Below, one piece after another: positions 43,720 to 54,165 of a stretch of DNA of 64,000 bases. Each line of letters starts with the position of its first letter. Positions within the stretch are counted from its first letter, which is position 1. The notes beneath the pieces were generated by a model. It did not search any database. It had not been told where the DNA came from and was given only the letters and a program-made list of their open reading frames with translations. Where the stretch lies: positions 372,001 to 436,000 of the forward strand of contig NZ_AP024901.1 of the NCBI RefSeq assembly GCF_024347075.1, read 5' to 3'. The position numbers were made by a program, and so were the translations under genes. The DNA comes from Vibrio rarus (GTDB lineage Bacteria; Pseudomonadota; Gammaproteobacteria; Enterobacterales; Vibrionaceae).

Positions 43720-44781
43720 ATGAAAAAGACAGCTCTAGTTTTAGCCCTTACTTCTGCGATATTAAGCGGGTGTGGTGGTAGTAGTGACGGCAGTAATAAT
43801 ACTGACAACGACAATAACACGCCACCTGAAGATGTTTTGCCACAACCACCTGAAGATACTTCACCTCTGCCTCCAGAGGATAACTCGCCTCTACCACCTG
43901 AAGAATCGCCAGAAGATGGCTCTTTTAATTGGAATATTGAGAGTTGGAAACTGACTATCCCTGCCAGTAAAGACGATTGGTATAATTCAGGCGGTGAAGG
44001 TGCTGCGGAAATCATGCCAGACCGTTGTAATGACTCGAAAGATGTTCTTACAAATGAAAAACCTATATACGACGCGGCCTATGATATCGCCTATTTTTCT
44101 GTAGAAGATGGACGTATGCATTTTAGAGCTGATATGGGTTACGGCTCTACCACTGAGAACTCAAACTATATACGCTCTGAGTTTCGTGAGCTTTATATTA
44201 GCTCTGATAGCTCCAATTGCAGCAGTAGCAATGAAGATACCAGTTGGTATCTAGACGACATTAGAACAAAGGTTTCCACTCACGAACTCAATGCCACACT
44301 TAAAATTGAGCAACATCCTGATATGGACCAACCCAAAGTGGTTTTAGGGCAAATTCATGGCTGGAAAATAAGCCAAGCGTTGGTCAAGCTACTATGGGAA
44401 GGAGATGATCGACCGGTGCGCGTTATTTTAAATAATGACTATGAACTAGATAATGAGAGCTGTGGCAGTTGCTATAACTTCAGTGTCGAATTAGGTACCT
44501 ACGCTACGGGCGAAGAATGGTCATACACTATTCGCGCAGATGAGGATGGGATTTATCTTGCCACTTTTGACGCTAATGGTAAGAACGCAGTAGACCACTT
44601 TCTTCCTTGGGGCGAAAACTACAAAGATAAAAACGGTAAAACCGTTAAGCTATCCGAAGATTGGACTGATCCCGAAATAGCTTTCTACTTTAAAGCGGGT
44701 ATTTATCCACAATTTAAACCTGAATATTCCAGTGAAATCTTTGATGTAAGCTTCCGTTCTTTGAACATAGATCACTATTAG
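43720..44781 (+). CDS. Alginate lyase-like lipoprotein, PL7 family
   Basis: 353 residues. Lipobox LSGC at about residue 18 is followed by an Asp/Asn linker and PPED/PLPPE repeats (about 25-65), then a PL7 domain with RSEFRELYI, GQIHGWKISQ and FYFKAGIYPQ. The motifs differ more from the other two lyases, so its substrate specificity may be different (for example polyguluronate against polymannuronate). Probably surface- or outer-membrane-anchored. Four extra cysteines (C-DDS, SNCSS, ESCGSCYN) suggest disulphides. Confidence 0.88.
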   Translation: MKKTALVLALTSAILSGCGGSSDGSNNTDNDNNTPPEDVLPQPPEDTSPLPPEDNSPLPPEESPEDGSFNWNIESWKLTIPASKDDWYNSGGEGAAEIMPDRCNDSKDVLTNEKPIYDAAYDIAYFSVEDGRMHFRADMGYGSTTENSNYIRSEFRELYISSDSSNCSSSNEDTSWYLDDIRTKVSTHELNATLKIEQHPDMDQPKVVLGQIHGWKISQALVKLLWEGDDRPVRVILNNDYELDNESCGSCYNFSVELGTYATGEEWSYTIRADEDGIYLATFDANGKNAVDHFLPWGENYKDKNGKTVKLSEDWTDPEIAFYFKAGIYPQFKPEYSSEIFDVSFRSLNIDHY

Positions 44782-45003
44782 CGCCCTCATATTAGATCTT
44801 GATCGCATTTATTAACACTTACTTACATTTGTATTATTAAAATATGTATTCTATGTGCTCAGGACGATGAAACATCGATTCTAAAGAATTTTTTAAGTGA
44901 TGGATGTCAGTTAGCAGTAACTTATCCATCAACATATGGCATTAACATCGTGCATATATCGCACTAAACATTGTTAGTTTATCCTCATTAGGTGAATATA
45001 AAA

Positions 45004-46566
45004 ATGAAACATATCTATCTTAAAAGCTTACTAGCGACGTCTGTCCTAGTAGCAGTGGGCTGTGCCTCAACAGCGCCTCAGTTTCCTAACAACAAAGAAA
45101 CAGGTGCAGCTTTACTGACTCCTGTTGCAATCACGGCTTCTAGCCACGATGGTAACGGTCCTGACCGTTTATTTGACCAAGATCTAACTACTCGTTGGTC
45201 TTCAGCGGGTGACGGCGAGTCAGCTACATTAGACTACGGTTCAGTTCACGAATTTGACGCAGTTCAAGCGGCATTCAGTAAAGGTAATCAGCGTCAAACT
45301 CGTTTCGACATTCAATTTAGTGAAGATGGCAAAACTTGGACAACCGTTTTAGCTGACCAAGTCAGTTCTGGTGAAGCGATTGGCCTTGAGCGTTTCCAAT
45401 TTGCTCCTGCTGTTAAAGCACGTTACGTTAAATATGTCGGTCACGGTAACACTAAAAATGGTTGGAACAGTGTAACTGAGCTAGCGGCTGTTAACTGTGG
45501 CATCAACGCATGTCCTGCTAACCAAATCATCACTTCAGATGTTGTTGCAGCTGAGCAAACAATGATTGCTGATATGAAAGCAGCAGAGAAAGCACGTAAA
45601 GCAGCACGTAAAGACCTACGTAAAGGTAACTTTGGTGTACCAGCGGTTTACCCTTGTAAGACTACTGTAAAATGTGACACTCGCAGTGCACTTCCAGTAC
45701 CAACTGGCCTACCAGCAACACCTCTAGCAGCTAATGCGCCAAGCGAAAACTTCGATATGACGCACTGGTACCTATCTCAACCATTTGACCATGATAAAGA
45801 TGGCAAGCCAGACAACGTTCGTGAGTGGGACCTAGCTAACGGTTACCAACACCCAGAAGTATTCTACACAGCTGACGACGGCGGCATGGTTTTCCGCGCT
45901 TATGTTAAAGGTGTTCGTACTTCAAAAAATACTAAATACGCTCGTACTGAGCTACGTGAAATGTTGCGTCGTGGTGATTACTCAATCAGCACTACTGGCG
46001 TAAACAAAAACAACTGGGTATTCAGCTCAGCTCCTATTGCAGACCAAGAAGCTGCTGGCGCTATCGATGGTGTTCTAAACGCAACACTAAAAATCGACCA
46101 CGCTACAACAACTGGTAATGCTAACGAAGTAGGTCGCTTTATCATTGGTCAAATCCACGATAAAAACGATGAGCCAATTCGTCTTTACTACCGTAAACTA
46201 CCAAACCAAGCAACAGGCGCGGTTTACTTTGCACACGAAAGCAAAGGCGCAACTAAAGAAGATTTCTACCCTCTAGTTGGTGGTATGACTGCTGAAGTTG
46301 GTGATACTGGTATCGCTCTAGGTGAAAAATTCAGCTACCAAATCAAAGTTGTTGCTAACACTATGACAGTGACACTATCTCGTAAAGGTCATGACGACGT
46401 TGTTCAAGTTGTTGATATGAGCGACAGTGGCTATGATGAAGGTGGTCGTTACATGTACTTCAAAGCAGGTGTTTACAACCAAAACATCAGCGGCGACCTA
46501 GATGACTACGCTCAAGCAACTTTCTACAAACTTGAAACATCTCACGATACTTACAAAGCTAAATAA
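45004..46566 (+). CDS. CBM32-PL7 alginate lyase lipoprotein
   Basis: 520 residues from ATG 45004 (AGGTG before it). Lipobox VGC near residue 20. A CBM32/discoidin domain (about 35-165: ASSHDGNGPDRLFDQDLTTRWSS and ARYVKYVGHG) is followed by a helical Lys/Ala linker and a C-terminal PL7 domain (about 245-515) with RTELREMLRRG, GQIHDKNDEPIRLYYRKLP and YMYFKAGVYNQN. Binds and cleaves alginate at the cell surface. High similarity of its PL7 domain to the gene at 41837 points to duplication. Confidence 0.93.
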   Translation: MKHIYLKSLLATSVLVAVGCASTAPQFPNNKETGAALLTPVAITASSHDGNGPDRLFDQDLTTRWSSAGDGESATLDYGSVHEFDAVQAAFSKGNQRQTRFDIQFSEDGKTWTTVLADQVSSGEAIGLERFQFAPAVKARYVKYVGHGNTKNGWNSVTELAAVNCGINACPANQIITSDVVAAEQTMIADMKAAEKARKAARKDLRKGNFGVPAVYPCKTTVKCDTRSALPVPTGLPATPLAANAPSENFDMTHWYLSQPFDHDKDGKPDNVREWDLANGYQHPEVFYTADDGGMVFRAYVKGVRTSKNTKYARTELREMLRRGDYSISTTGVNKNNWVFSSAPIADQEAAGAIDGVLNATLKIDHATTTGNANEVGRFIIGQIHDKNDEPIRLYYRKLPNQATGAVYFAHESKGATKEDFYPLVGGMTAEVGDTGIALGEKFSYQIKVVANTMTVTLSRKGHDDVVQVVDMSDSGYDEGGRYMYFKAGVYNQNISGDLDDYAQATFYKLETSHDTYKAK

Positions 46567-46593
46567 TATTTACTAAAGTATCGCTTAAATGAT

Positions 46594-46628
46594 AAAAGGC
46601 GCTCATAATGTGAGCGCCTTTTTTATTT
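46594..46628. terminator. Bidirectional terminator
   Basis: AAAGGCGCTCA and TGAGCGCCTTT form an 11-bp stem with loop taatg, with T-runs on both sides. Ends the CBM32-PL7 gene and the rsuA-like gene. Confidence 0.93.
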
Positions 46629-46648
46629 TATCTAATTTTGTTTGGAGG

Positions 46649-47338
46649 CTATTTAATAAAGGACTCTATTTCGGGTGCAGTTAAATAACGCCACTGCCCC
46701 ACGTCTATATCTAATGACACCTCACCAATCGCTACTCTATGCAGAGAAACAACTCGATTACCTACAGCAGAAAACATTCGCTTAACTTGGTGAAACTTCC
46801 CTTCGGTAATGGTTAACAATACTTCTTTTGAATTAATTACAACTAAATTGGCTGGTAAGGTTAATTTGTCCTCGCCCTGTAGCTTTATGCCACTTTTAAT
46901 TTGTATGGCAGCATCGTCAGTGATCGCCTTAGATAACGTCACTTGATATACTTTTGCGCAATGGCAGGTTGGTCTCGTAATGTTAAATGACCAGCGCCCG
47001 TCATCGGTAATCAGCACCATTCCTGTCGTATCTGCATCTAAACGGCCGGCTATATGCAATTCAGACACATGGTCAATGTCTAACAAATTAAACAGTGATG
47101 GATAGACTTCATCAATATTTGAACAGATGGTTGCCGCGGGTTTATTCAGCATGATATAGCGAAAATCACGCGGTGTTAGCTGGAAGCCATTCAATAAAAT
47201 GGCATTATTTTCATGTACCTGAGTGGACTCATTCGTTACGACGCTTTGATTGACGAGCACGTCACCACAGTGAATGCGTGCAATGGCTTCATCTTTAGTT
47301 AATTGGGTACTTTTACAAACAAACTTATCAAGGCGCAT
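46649..47338 (-). CDS. rsuA: Pseudouridine synthase, RsuA-like
   Basis: 229 residues from ATG 47338. An N-terminal S4 domain (MRLDKFVCKSTQLTKDEAIARIHCGDVLVN) is followed by the RsuA/RluB catalytic domain with GRLDADTTGMVL (catalytic Asp) and KVYQVTL, ending in KRMFSAVGNRV. It should modify 16S rRNA U516. The size fits RsuA. Confidence 0.88.
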   Translation of the reverse strand: MRLDKFVCKSTQLTKDEAIARIHCGDVLVNQSVVTNESTQVHENNAILLNGFQLTPRDFRYIMLNKPAATICSNIDEVYPSLFNLLDIDHVSELHIAGRLDADTTGMVLITDDGRWSFNITRPTCHCAKVYQVTLSKAITDDAAIQIKSGIKLQGEDKLTLPANLVVINSKEVLLTITEGKFHQVKRMFSAVGNRVVSLHRVAIGEVSLDIDVGQWRYLTAPEIESFIK

Positions 47339-47436
47339 AATGAACAAAGCTCAAGCAGAGAATAGATGTGCATTATGCTACTCTACGCCAATTTAGCAAT
47401 CACTCAGGCTATATCTGTAATCTGTCATGATTCACA

Positions 47437-48045
47437 TCAGAGCATTTCCGCCATTTCGGGAGTATCAGTACAGCTAATTCGTCTTACTTTATTGTTTTCT
47501 ATGATAAAAAAGGCATCTTGAGGTAAATCTTGCTGCCAAGTTTCATTGTATTCCATGCCCAACAATAAACCTCTAAGCACTATCCCCGTAAGGCCGTGAC
47601 TCACAACCACTAAATCTTTTTCATTAGGTGTGTCCACAAGCCAACTGCTCAGTCTCGCTCTCACCTCATCATAGGTTTCAGCGTTAGGAGCTTGTAAATA
47701 CCAGTCTTTATTCGCCAGAAGATCCGGTTGTTCTTGAACAAGGGTAGGAATACTTCTTTTCTCCCAGTCTCCCAAATTAAATTCTTTTAATCTCACATCT
47801 TCTAAAATGGCCTTCTCTGGATAGCCTACTTCCTCACACACCAATCGAGCCGTTTGCATCGCTCTTCCCAAAGGACTGGCATGCACTTCAAACTCACAAC
47901 CTAACAGATGCTCGCGCAACACAATCCCATAGTTTTTAGCCTGCACAGTACCCTTGTTGGTTAATGGCGAATTACAATGCCCCTGCAACTTACGTTCAAA
48001 ATTAAATTGCGTTTCCCCATGCCTTAATACAATGATTCTTGTCAT
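47437..48045 (-). CDS. Histidine phosphatase superfamily protein
   Basis: 202 residues from ATG 48045. Cofactor-independent phosphoglycerate-mutase/acid-phosphatase fold with the LRHGETQFN phosphohistidine motif, ASPLGRAMQTA, EFNLGDWE and VVSHGLTG. Substrates in this group vary (GpmB, CobC/AlpP types). No neighbour tells the substrate. The upstream stretch from 48090 has no ribosome site and is left out. Confidence 0.85.
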   Translation of the reverse strand: MTRIIVLRHGETQFNFERKLQGHCNSPLTNKGTVQAKNYGIVLREHLLGCEFEVHASPLGRAMQTARLVCEEVGYPEKAILEDVRLKEFNLGDWEKRSIPTLVQEQPDLLANKDWYLQAPNAETYDEVRARLSSWLVDTPNEKDLVVVSHGLTGIVLRGLLLGMEYNETWQQDLPQDAFFIIENNKVRRISCTDTPEMAEML

Positions 48046-48240
48046 AATGCTTTCTAACCTTATACATATTGTTCTGAAGCACTGTCTCACAAAGCTACGT
48101 TTATAATCAATAAAAGCTCTATGTATGATCTTAAAAAGTGCTTACTATATAGGTAAATTAAGATATCACTTTATCTCATATTATTTATTCGACTATCATG
48201 TTAAATTTAATGTAACTTAATTTTTAAAGTGCTGACCTAT

Positions 48241-49068
48241 ATGCTTTTTGATTTAATAGACACTGCTCCTGTTATCTGCTGTGCTTTTGATCTAGATCAT
48301 AAATTAACATATATAAATTCATATGGGGCTAATATTTTCAAAATAAAACAAGCCGAATCTATTGGTTTACCTATGTCAGATCTACCTTGTGAAAAAGGCT
48401 CTGGGATAAATAAACAATATATTGAACAAGTTTTAAATGATGAAACTGTGAATTTTAACGGTTATTTCATCAATAATAATGGGACTATACATTATTATTC
48501 CGCAACTTTATCTCCAATTAAAGATAAGCTTATCATAACAGGTTTTGCCGTATTATTTATAAATAAAACAGAAGAAAAAAGACTTGAATACTTATCCAAT
48601 ATAGATTCAATGACTCTGGTTTGTAATAGAAGAAAATTTGAAAATGATTTACATTTAACTTTAAGTGATAAGCCAGATGTCAATTACGGACTAATTATTT
48701 TAGATATCGACAATTTTAAACAAATAAACGACTTAAATGGTCACAATTGTGGTGATACAGTCTTATCTAGAATTGGTGATATTTTAAAAAATATTATTAA
48801 TCCATTAGGCAAAGTATATAGAATTGGAGGTGATGAATTTGCAATTATATTGTTTAATATTAATGACAAATCAACATTGAAAAATGTATCCGAAGAAATA
48901 AGATATAAAATTGAATCTACATCTATTTTAGATAATACGGTGATAACCATAAGTTTAGGCGCCACTATTTATTCATGCAATAACAATCGTAAGAATTTAC
49001 TTAAAACTACTGATAATGCTTTATATCATTCAAAACTAACAGGTAAAAATAAAGTTAGCTATGCCTAA
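48241..49068 (+). CDS. PAS-GGDEF diguanylate cyclase
   Basis: 275 residues if started at ATG 48241 (a GTG at 48229 is in frame). An N-terminal PAS-like domain (ICCAFDLDHKLTYINSYGANIF) is followed by a GGDEF domain (about 125-275) with an intact active site RIGGDEFAIIL, so it should make cyclic-di-GMP. No I-site RxxD is seen just before the motif. No membrane segment is visible; probably soluble. The gene is very AT-rich. Confidence 0.85.
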   Translation: MLFDLIDTAPVICCAFDLDHKLTYINSYGANIFKIKQAESIGLPMSDLPCEKGSGINKQYIEQVLNDETVNFNGYFINNNGTIHYYSATLSPIKDKLIITGFAVLFINKTEEKRLEYLSNIDSMTLVCNRRKFENDLHLTLSDKPDVNYGLIILDIDNFKQINDLNGHNCGDTVLSRIGDILKNIINPLGKVYRIGGDEFAIILFNINDKSTLKNVSEEIRYKIESTSILDNTVITISLGATIYSCNNNRKNLLKTTDNALYHSKLTGKNKVSYA

Positions 49069-49088
49069 TTATATTAAATGGTCTCTAT

Positions 49089-51296
49089 ATGATTAAAACT
49101 TTTAAAAAAAACTGGATGATATTTAATTTCATTTCATTAATTAGTTTATTTATAGTAATATTCAGTGTCGTAAATTTACATCACCAAGAAGTAAAAAAGC
49201 TACAAACCAAACAATTATATACATCTAAACTTTTTGAATCATATACTATATCTAAGTTATCTCAACTGCAGTCAATTTTAAAGTTAATCAGTACCGACAG
49301 GCATATATATATAGATCTACATAATACTCTTATTGATAATATCATTTCTAATAACCCATTAATTATTGGATTTGCATTTAGTGATGCTAATGGCAAAATA
49401 AAATCACTTAGTAGTAATTTAAATAATCAATTTTCTATTAATCCTTTAAATAATACAAGCACTAAAAATGACTTTATAAAGTCAACTCAAACAAATGATG
49501 TCATTATTTGCAAACCTTACTACCATAATAAACTTAAAACATGGATTGTTCCTTTAAGAAAAAGAATAATAGATCAAAATGGAAAAACGATTGGTGTGTT
49601 TTCAATAGCGTTTGATTTATATAAGTTATCAGAGAAGTTAAATAAAGAGGTTGATAAAAAATTCAAACAAGAAATAATTTTTGATGATAGTTTCCTAACT
49701 TTATTTAGCAGTCATATTTCAATAAATAAATACCCTGTTATTTACAATGACTCTTTTGTTCGTGATCTCAGTAGTATCTTCAAATCTCATACCTTAAGCA
49801 CATTACATGAGTCTAGTGGATTTATTAGAAAAGGTAATGCAATACTAACTTATAATAAAAAGTTTGATTTATGGTTTTATTCAACATCATCAACTAAACA
49901 ACTTACTATTAATTTAATTAAGACTTCCTGTATTTATTCTTGTATCTACTTATTCTTTATAGCTATTCTTTTTATTGTTTTCAAATGGAATGATCGATTA
50001 AAAATGAAAGCGATTTCTGCTGCACTATATCAATCCCAGCATGATATATTAACAGGATTATATAACCGTAACATATTGACAAGTAAGTATATACATAAGA
50101 AATACAATAGATTTCTTATGGTTTATATAAATATAAATAACTTTCAAATTGTAAATGATTTATATGGCTATGAATTTGGTGATCTAATATTAATTAAGAT
50201 CAGTAAACGTTTAAATAAATTTGTAACGAATATTAATGGCATTGCTATTCGTGCCACTTCTGATAAATTTATATTATTGGTCGAGAATCAAAATGAAATT
50301 AAAGATTTTTGTCAAAGACTATCAATAGAGCTGTGTCGTACATATTGTGTTAAAAAAACATCTAATGTCTCACATATTGATCTTTCCGTATCTATTGGGA
50401 TAGTTCCGTGTGATTCAAAACAGAAAGTTGATATTAACACATTAATTAGCTACGCAAGTCATTGTATGTTAATTTCAAAAAACACAAATAATCAATTCAC
50501 TTTATTTTCTGATGAAATTAATAACAACATTATTAACAATATAAAAATGGAATCTGAACTGAAAAGAGCAGTTGTGAACAATGAAATTAGCATGATGTAT
50601 CAACCTCAAGTTAATAAAGTTGGTGAACTATATGGTGTTGAAGCTTTAGTTAGATGGAAAAACCCAACTTTAGGCTTTATCTCACCCAACCTATTTATCC
50701 CTGCGGCAGAAAAAATAGGTATCATGCCAAAACTTGGAGAGTTTATAATTGAACAGTCATTGAAAGAAATCTCTGCTTTCCAGCAGGAACACGATATTTC
50801 TTTTAAACTTTCCATTAATATTTCTGTTTGTCAGTTTGTTCAAGACAACTTTATTAATATACTGCGTTCTAAGCTAAATAAATTTAAAAGCTCCTATTTG
50901 GAAGTTACTATAGAAATAACTGAAAATTTATTTATTGAGCGAATGGATAAATTATTACCTATTTTTAATGACATAAAACAAGAAAATATACTCCTTTCAT
51001 TAGATGATTTTGGTACTGGATACTCTTCTCTATCATTATTAAAAGAAATTCCTATTGATGAGCTAAAAATCGATAAGAGCTTCATTGATAATGTGATTGA
51101 TAATGAAAAAGATAATATAATGGTTAAAAATATTATAAAAATCGGTAAGGACCTAGGTATTACTGTGTTAGCTGAAGGTATTGAAAACTATCAACAGCTA
51201 GATTTTCTACATCAGAATGGGTGTGATATATACCAAGGATATTATTATTCTAAACCATTAAATTTGGCTGATTTATCATTATTTATTAATCGATGA
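49089..51296 (+). CDS. Membrane GGDEF-EAL phosphodiesterase with degenerate GGDEF
   Basis: 735 residues. Transmembrane helices at about 10-28 and 275-297 enclose a large periplasmic sensor domain (dCACHE-like). The GGDEF domain is degenerate (IRATSDKF in place of the GGDEF motif). The EAL domain is intact: GVEALVRWKN, INISVCQF, EITENLF, LDDFGTGYSS, LKIDKSFID, AEGIENYQQ and YQGYYYSKP. It should therefore degrade cyclic-di-GMP, with the inactive GGDEF as a regulatory module. Starts 20 bases behind the diguanylate cyclase, so the pair likely forms an operon. Confidence 0.9.
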   Translation: MIKTFKKNWMIFNFISLISLFIVIFSVVNLHHQEVKKLQTKQLYTSKLFESYTISKLSQLQSILKLISTDRHIYIDLHNTLIDNIISNNPLIIGFAFSDANGKIKSLSSNLNNQFSINPLNNTSTKNDFIKSTQTNDVIICKPYYHNKLKTWIVPLRKRIIDQNGKTIGVFSIAFDLYKLSEKLNKEVDKKFKQEIIFDDSFLTLFSSHISINKYPVIYNDSFVRDLSSIFKSHTLSTLHESSGFIRKGNAILTYNKKFDLWFYSTSSTKQLTINLIKTSCIYSCIYLFFIAILFIVFKWNDRLKMKAISAALYQSQHDILTGLYNRNILTSKYIHKKYNRFLMVYININNFQIVNDLYGYEFGDLILIKISKRLNKFVTNINGIAIRATSDKFILLVENQNEIKDFCQRLSIELCRTYCVKKTSNVSHIDLSVSIGIVPCDSKQKVDINTLISYASHCMLISKNTNNQFTLFSDEINNNIINNIKMESELKRAVVNNEISMMYQPQVNKVGELYGVEALVRWKNPTLGFISPNLFIPAAEKIGIMPKLGEFIIEQSLKEISAFQQEHDISFKLSINISVCQFVQDNFINILRSKLNKFKSSYLEVTIEITENLFIERMDKLLPIFNDIKQENILLSLDDFGTGYSSLSLLKEIPIDELKIDKSFIDNVIDNEKDNIMVKNIIKIGKDLGITVLAEGIENYQQLDFLHQNGCDIYQGYYYSKPLNLADLSLFINR

Positions 51297-51438
51297 TATA
51301 GTATCACCACTAAGTGTTATTTAATTTGCCTGTTTTATACATTTAGTTTTAGTCAAATTGATTATTAGAAAGTAATTCAATAAGTCAACGATAATATATT
51401 TATTTAAACGTATCCAATACATAAGGTTTATTAAGTTA

Positions 51439-52029
51439 ATGCATATTAAATCTCTTATACTAATTAGTTCTTTATTATTCTCTTATAGTTGTTTATCTGC
51501 CTCTTACAAATTTGTAAAGAAATGGGATGCATTGGTTGTTAATGGTGACATAGACAAGCAAGAAACTCGTAAATTTGAGTATAATTATAATCTTCATCAT
51601 TCAAATATCAGAAATATTATTTTACAATCACATGGGGGTTTAATTATAGATGCATTTAAATTAGCAAAATTTATTAGTGTACGTCATTTAAACACACGAG
51701 TAGAAACTTATTGTGAATCAAGTTGTCTCTTAGTTTTTTTTTCTGGAGAAAGTGCATCATTATTTGAAAAAGCAAAAATTAGTTTACATAAACCCTATAA
51801 AGGCAATTTAAATACTCATTTTGAACCGGATTTTAAAGGCAGTTCCTTACACTATTTTTTAATAAATGAATTGTCACATATATTAAATAACACTAAAATG
51901 GCAACTGCACTTGTTAATAAAATGTACGAAACAGAAAGTAATAAGGAATATATCCTTTCCAAGGATGAGCTAATCAAAAATGGTATTTATGTTGATAAAA
52001 AAAGTTGGTTTAATAATAGAACCAAATAA
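51439..52029 (+). CDS. Secreted ClpP-like serine protease domain protein
   Basis: 196 residues with a signal peptide (about 1-20). The ClpP/crotonase fold is suggested by IILQSHGGLIIDAFKLAKFI, ESSCLLVFFSGESASLF with the putative nucleophile Ser in CESSC, and ISLHKPY with a histidine. It is probably periplasmic, similar to COG3904-type proteins. Function unknown. AT-rich like the two genes before it. Confidence 0.65.
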   Translation: MHIKSLILISSLLFSYSCLSASYKFVKKWDALVVNGDIDKQETRKFEYNYNLHHSNIRNIILQSHGGLIIDAFKLAKFISVRHLNTRVETYCESSCLLVFFSGESASLFEKAKISLHKPYKGNLNTHFEPDFKGSSLHYFLINELSHILNNTKMATALVNKMYETESNKEYILSKDELIKNGIYVDKKSWFNNRTK

Positions 52030-52092
52030 TTTAATTATGAGTCTCATGAAAGGCACTGTATGCTTTGATACAGTGTCCCTTTTGGCTGTTGA

Positions 52093-52929
52093 TTAATTAT
52101 GGGTGTCTGGGTAAATGGTAGGGGTGCGTGTTTCTAGTATTTTTAGTTTGTCACCGAGTTCGATTACACCTTCGTTTAGGGCAATTAAGTTCATGCCGAA
52201 GAAGATGGCGCCTTTTTCGTTGGCTCTAAATTTGGATAAAGTGACGGTGGGCTCTTGGGCTGCCATTTTTTCTCCAGTGTTGGGGTTCACTGAGGTTAAC
52301 ACACAACGTTGGCAAGGTTTACCGACTCTAAACTCCACTTCACCAATGGCAATTTTTTCCCAGCTATCTTCCGCAAAAGCGTCAACACCATCAATAACAA
52401 GATTAGTACGAAACTGCGCCATCGACTGAGGAGAAGAGGCTCTGCGATTAAGCTCATCTAACGAGCCTTGTGAAATGACCAGCAGAGGGTAACCATCGGC
52501 AAAACTGACTCGAGTGTCTAATTTTTCACGATAGCGGTTAGACTCTTCACCACAATATAATAATTGAACATCAGAACCTATGGCCTGGCTAAACCAAGCA
52601 TTAGCTTGTTCGGTTGTGGTATAAGCTAAGAAGCGGTCACTCCAAATTTTACATTCAAATTCATCACGTTGAAAATCGTTAACAGACAGATGAAGGCGTG
52701 TCATACCCGGTGCTTGCAACACAATACCATCGCTTAACAGGGTACTTTTTATGGTGACCATCTTCGGGTATTTTCGTGCGGTGACCATTCTTCCGGCAAG
52801 ATCCGTAACCACAAATCGGCGGTCAAAACTGATGCCTTCCAAACCCACCCAAGCCCTAGATTGAGCAATACCAGACGTAGACTTTACGGGATAAACATTT
52901 ATTCCCGATAATTGAGCGATATCCTTCAC
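52093..52929 (-). CDS. MOSC-domain protein (YcbX-like)
   Basis: 278 residues. N-terminal MOSC N domain ([37 protein letters not shown]) and MOSC domain with the conserved Cys in [19 protein letters not shown]. This family binds molybdenum cofactor and acts on N-hydroxylated substrates. E. coli YcbX carries a ferredoxin domain at the C-terminus, which is absent here. Upstream of pyrC on the opposite strand. Confidence 0.85.
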   Translation of the reverse strand: MKDIAQLSGINVYPVKSTSGIAQSRAWVGLEGISFDRRFVVTDLAGRMVTARKYPKMVTIKSTLLSDGIVLQAPGMTRLHLSVNDFQRDEFECKIWSDRFLAYTTTEQANAWFSQAIGSDVQLLYCGEESNRYREKLDTRVSFADGYPLLVISQGSLDELNRRASSPQSMAQFRTNLVIDGVDAFAEDSWEKIAIGEVEFRVGKPCQRCVLTSVNPNTGEKMAAQEPTVTLSKFRANEKGAIFFGMNLIALNEGVIELGDKLKILETRTPTIYPDTHN

Positions 52930-53076
52930 TTTATACCTCTAACTCTCTCAATGTTAATGCAATCTTATCGCATTTTCGCTATTATTCGCCCGCATTCAAG
53001 TAATCGTTTGCGTGGCTTTAATTACCTTACCACAACACGGTTTCTTCTTATTGACTATTTTGGCGGGAGCACACTT

Positions 53077-54108
53077 ATGACCAACTTAACCATTACACGC
53101 CCTGACGATTGGCATGTTCACCTTCGCGATGGCGACGTACTCAAAGACACGGTACGTGATATCAGTCGATACAATGGTCGAGCTTTGGTGATGCCAAACA
53201 CCGTCCCGCCGACAACCAATACCGAACAAGCGGTAGCGTATTTAGCGCGTATTAATGAGCACAACCATAGTGAAACCTTTACTCCGCTCATGTCTCTTTA
53301 TTTAACAGATAACACCACCAAAGAAGACATCCAGCAAGCCAAAGCATCAGGACAAATCGTCGCTTGTAAACTCTACCCTGCTGGCGCGACCACCAACTCT
53401 GATTCAGGTGTCACCGATGCTAAGAAAGTGTACCCTGTGCTTGAAGAGATGGAGAAACAAGGCATCTTGCTGCTTATTCATGGTGAAGTAACCTCTCACG
53501 ATGTGGACATTTTCGATCGCGAAAAGCAATTTCTAGACACCGTGCTTGCACCTATCGTCAATGACTTCCCTAAACTTAAAATTGTCTTAGAGCACATCAC
53601 TACGGCCGATGCGGTAGAGTTTGTTCAAAATGCCAATGACAATGTGGCGGCCACCATTACCGCCCATCACTTAATGTATAACCGTAATCATATGCTAGCG
53701 GGAGGCATACGTCCGCACTTTTATTGCTTACCGATCCTAAAGCGCAACACACACCAAAAAGCATTAGTAGAAGCGGCAACTAGTGGTGATAAAAAATTCT
53801 TTATTGGTACCGACTCTGCCCCCCATGCTAAAGGCCGCAAAGAGACCGCTTGTGGTTGTGCTGGATCTTACACGGCCCACGCCGCACTAGAGTTATATGC
53901 GGAAGTATTTGAAGCAGAAGGTAAACTTGACAATTTAGAAGCTTTTGCCAGCCATAATGGCCCTGATTTTTATAATCTGCCACGCAACAGCGACACCGTC
54001 ACTTTAGTAAAAGAAGAGTGGCCAGTAGCCGAAAGCATGCCGTTTGGTCAGGATATCGTTGTGCCAATTAAAGGTGGCGAAACCCTATCTTGGAAAGTGA
54101 AAGCATAA
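53077..54108 (+). CDS. pyrC: Dihydroorotase PyrC
   Basis: 343 residues. Zinc metalloenzyme of pyrimidine synthesis that interconverts carbamoyl-aspartate and dihydroorotate. ATG 53077 with GGGAG before it. Metal ligands and substrate motifs seen are [23 protein letters not shown] (carbamylated Lys), IHGEVT, LEHITT and [11 protein letters not shown]. The upstream in-frame extension is not part of the gene. Confidence 0.96.
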   Translation: MTNLTITRPDDWHVHLRDGDVLKDTVRDISRYNGRALVMPNTVPPTTNTEQAVAYLARINEHNHSETFTPLMSLYLTDNTTKEDIQQAKASGQIVACKLYPAGATTNSDSGVTDAKKVYPVLEEMEKQGILLLIHGEVTSHDVDIFDREKQFLDTVLAPIVNDFPKLKIVLEHITTADAVEFVQNANDNVAATITAHHLMYNRNHMLAGGIRPHFYCLPILKRNTHQKALVEAATSGDKKFFIGTDSAPHAKGRKETACGCAGSYTAHAALELYAEVFEAEGKLDNLEAFASHNGPDFYNLPRNSDTVTLVKEEWPVAESMPFGQDIVVPIKGGETLSWKVKA

Positions 54109-54120
54109 GCATTGCTCATC

Positions 54121-54153
54121 AAATTAAAGGTTGTTATTAACAACCTTTAATTT
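54121..54153. terminator. Bidirectional terminator between pyrC and glpK
   Basis: AAATTAAAGGTTGTT and AACAACCTTTAATTT form a long perfect stem around a 3-base loop. It serves both convergent genes. Confidence 0.88.
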
Positions 54154-54165
54154 ATTTACACCACC

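Noticed and set aside
52085..52100. ATGGGTGTC as a reversed family A end
   Set aside because: It is only a few bases within the end of the MOSC gene, without the rest of the repeat. Chance match.
52912..53076. N-terminal extension of PyrC
   Set aside because: The frame is open by chance; the ribosome site and family start are at 53077.
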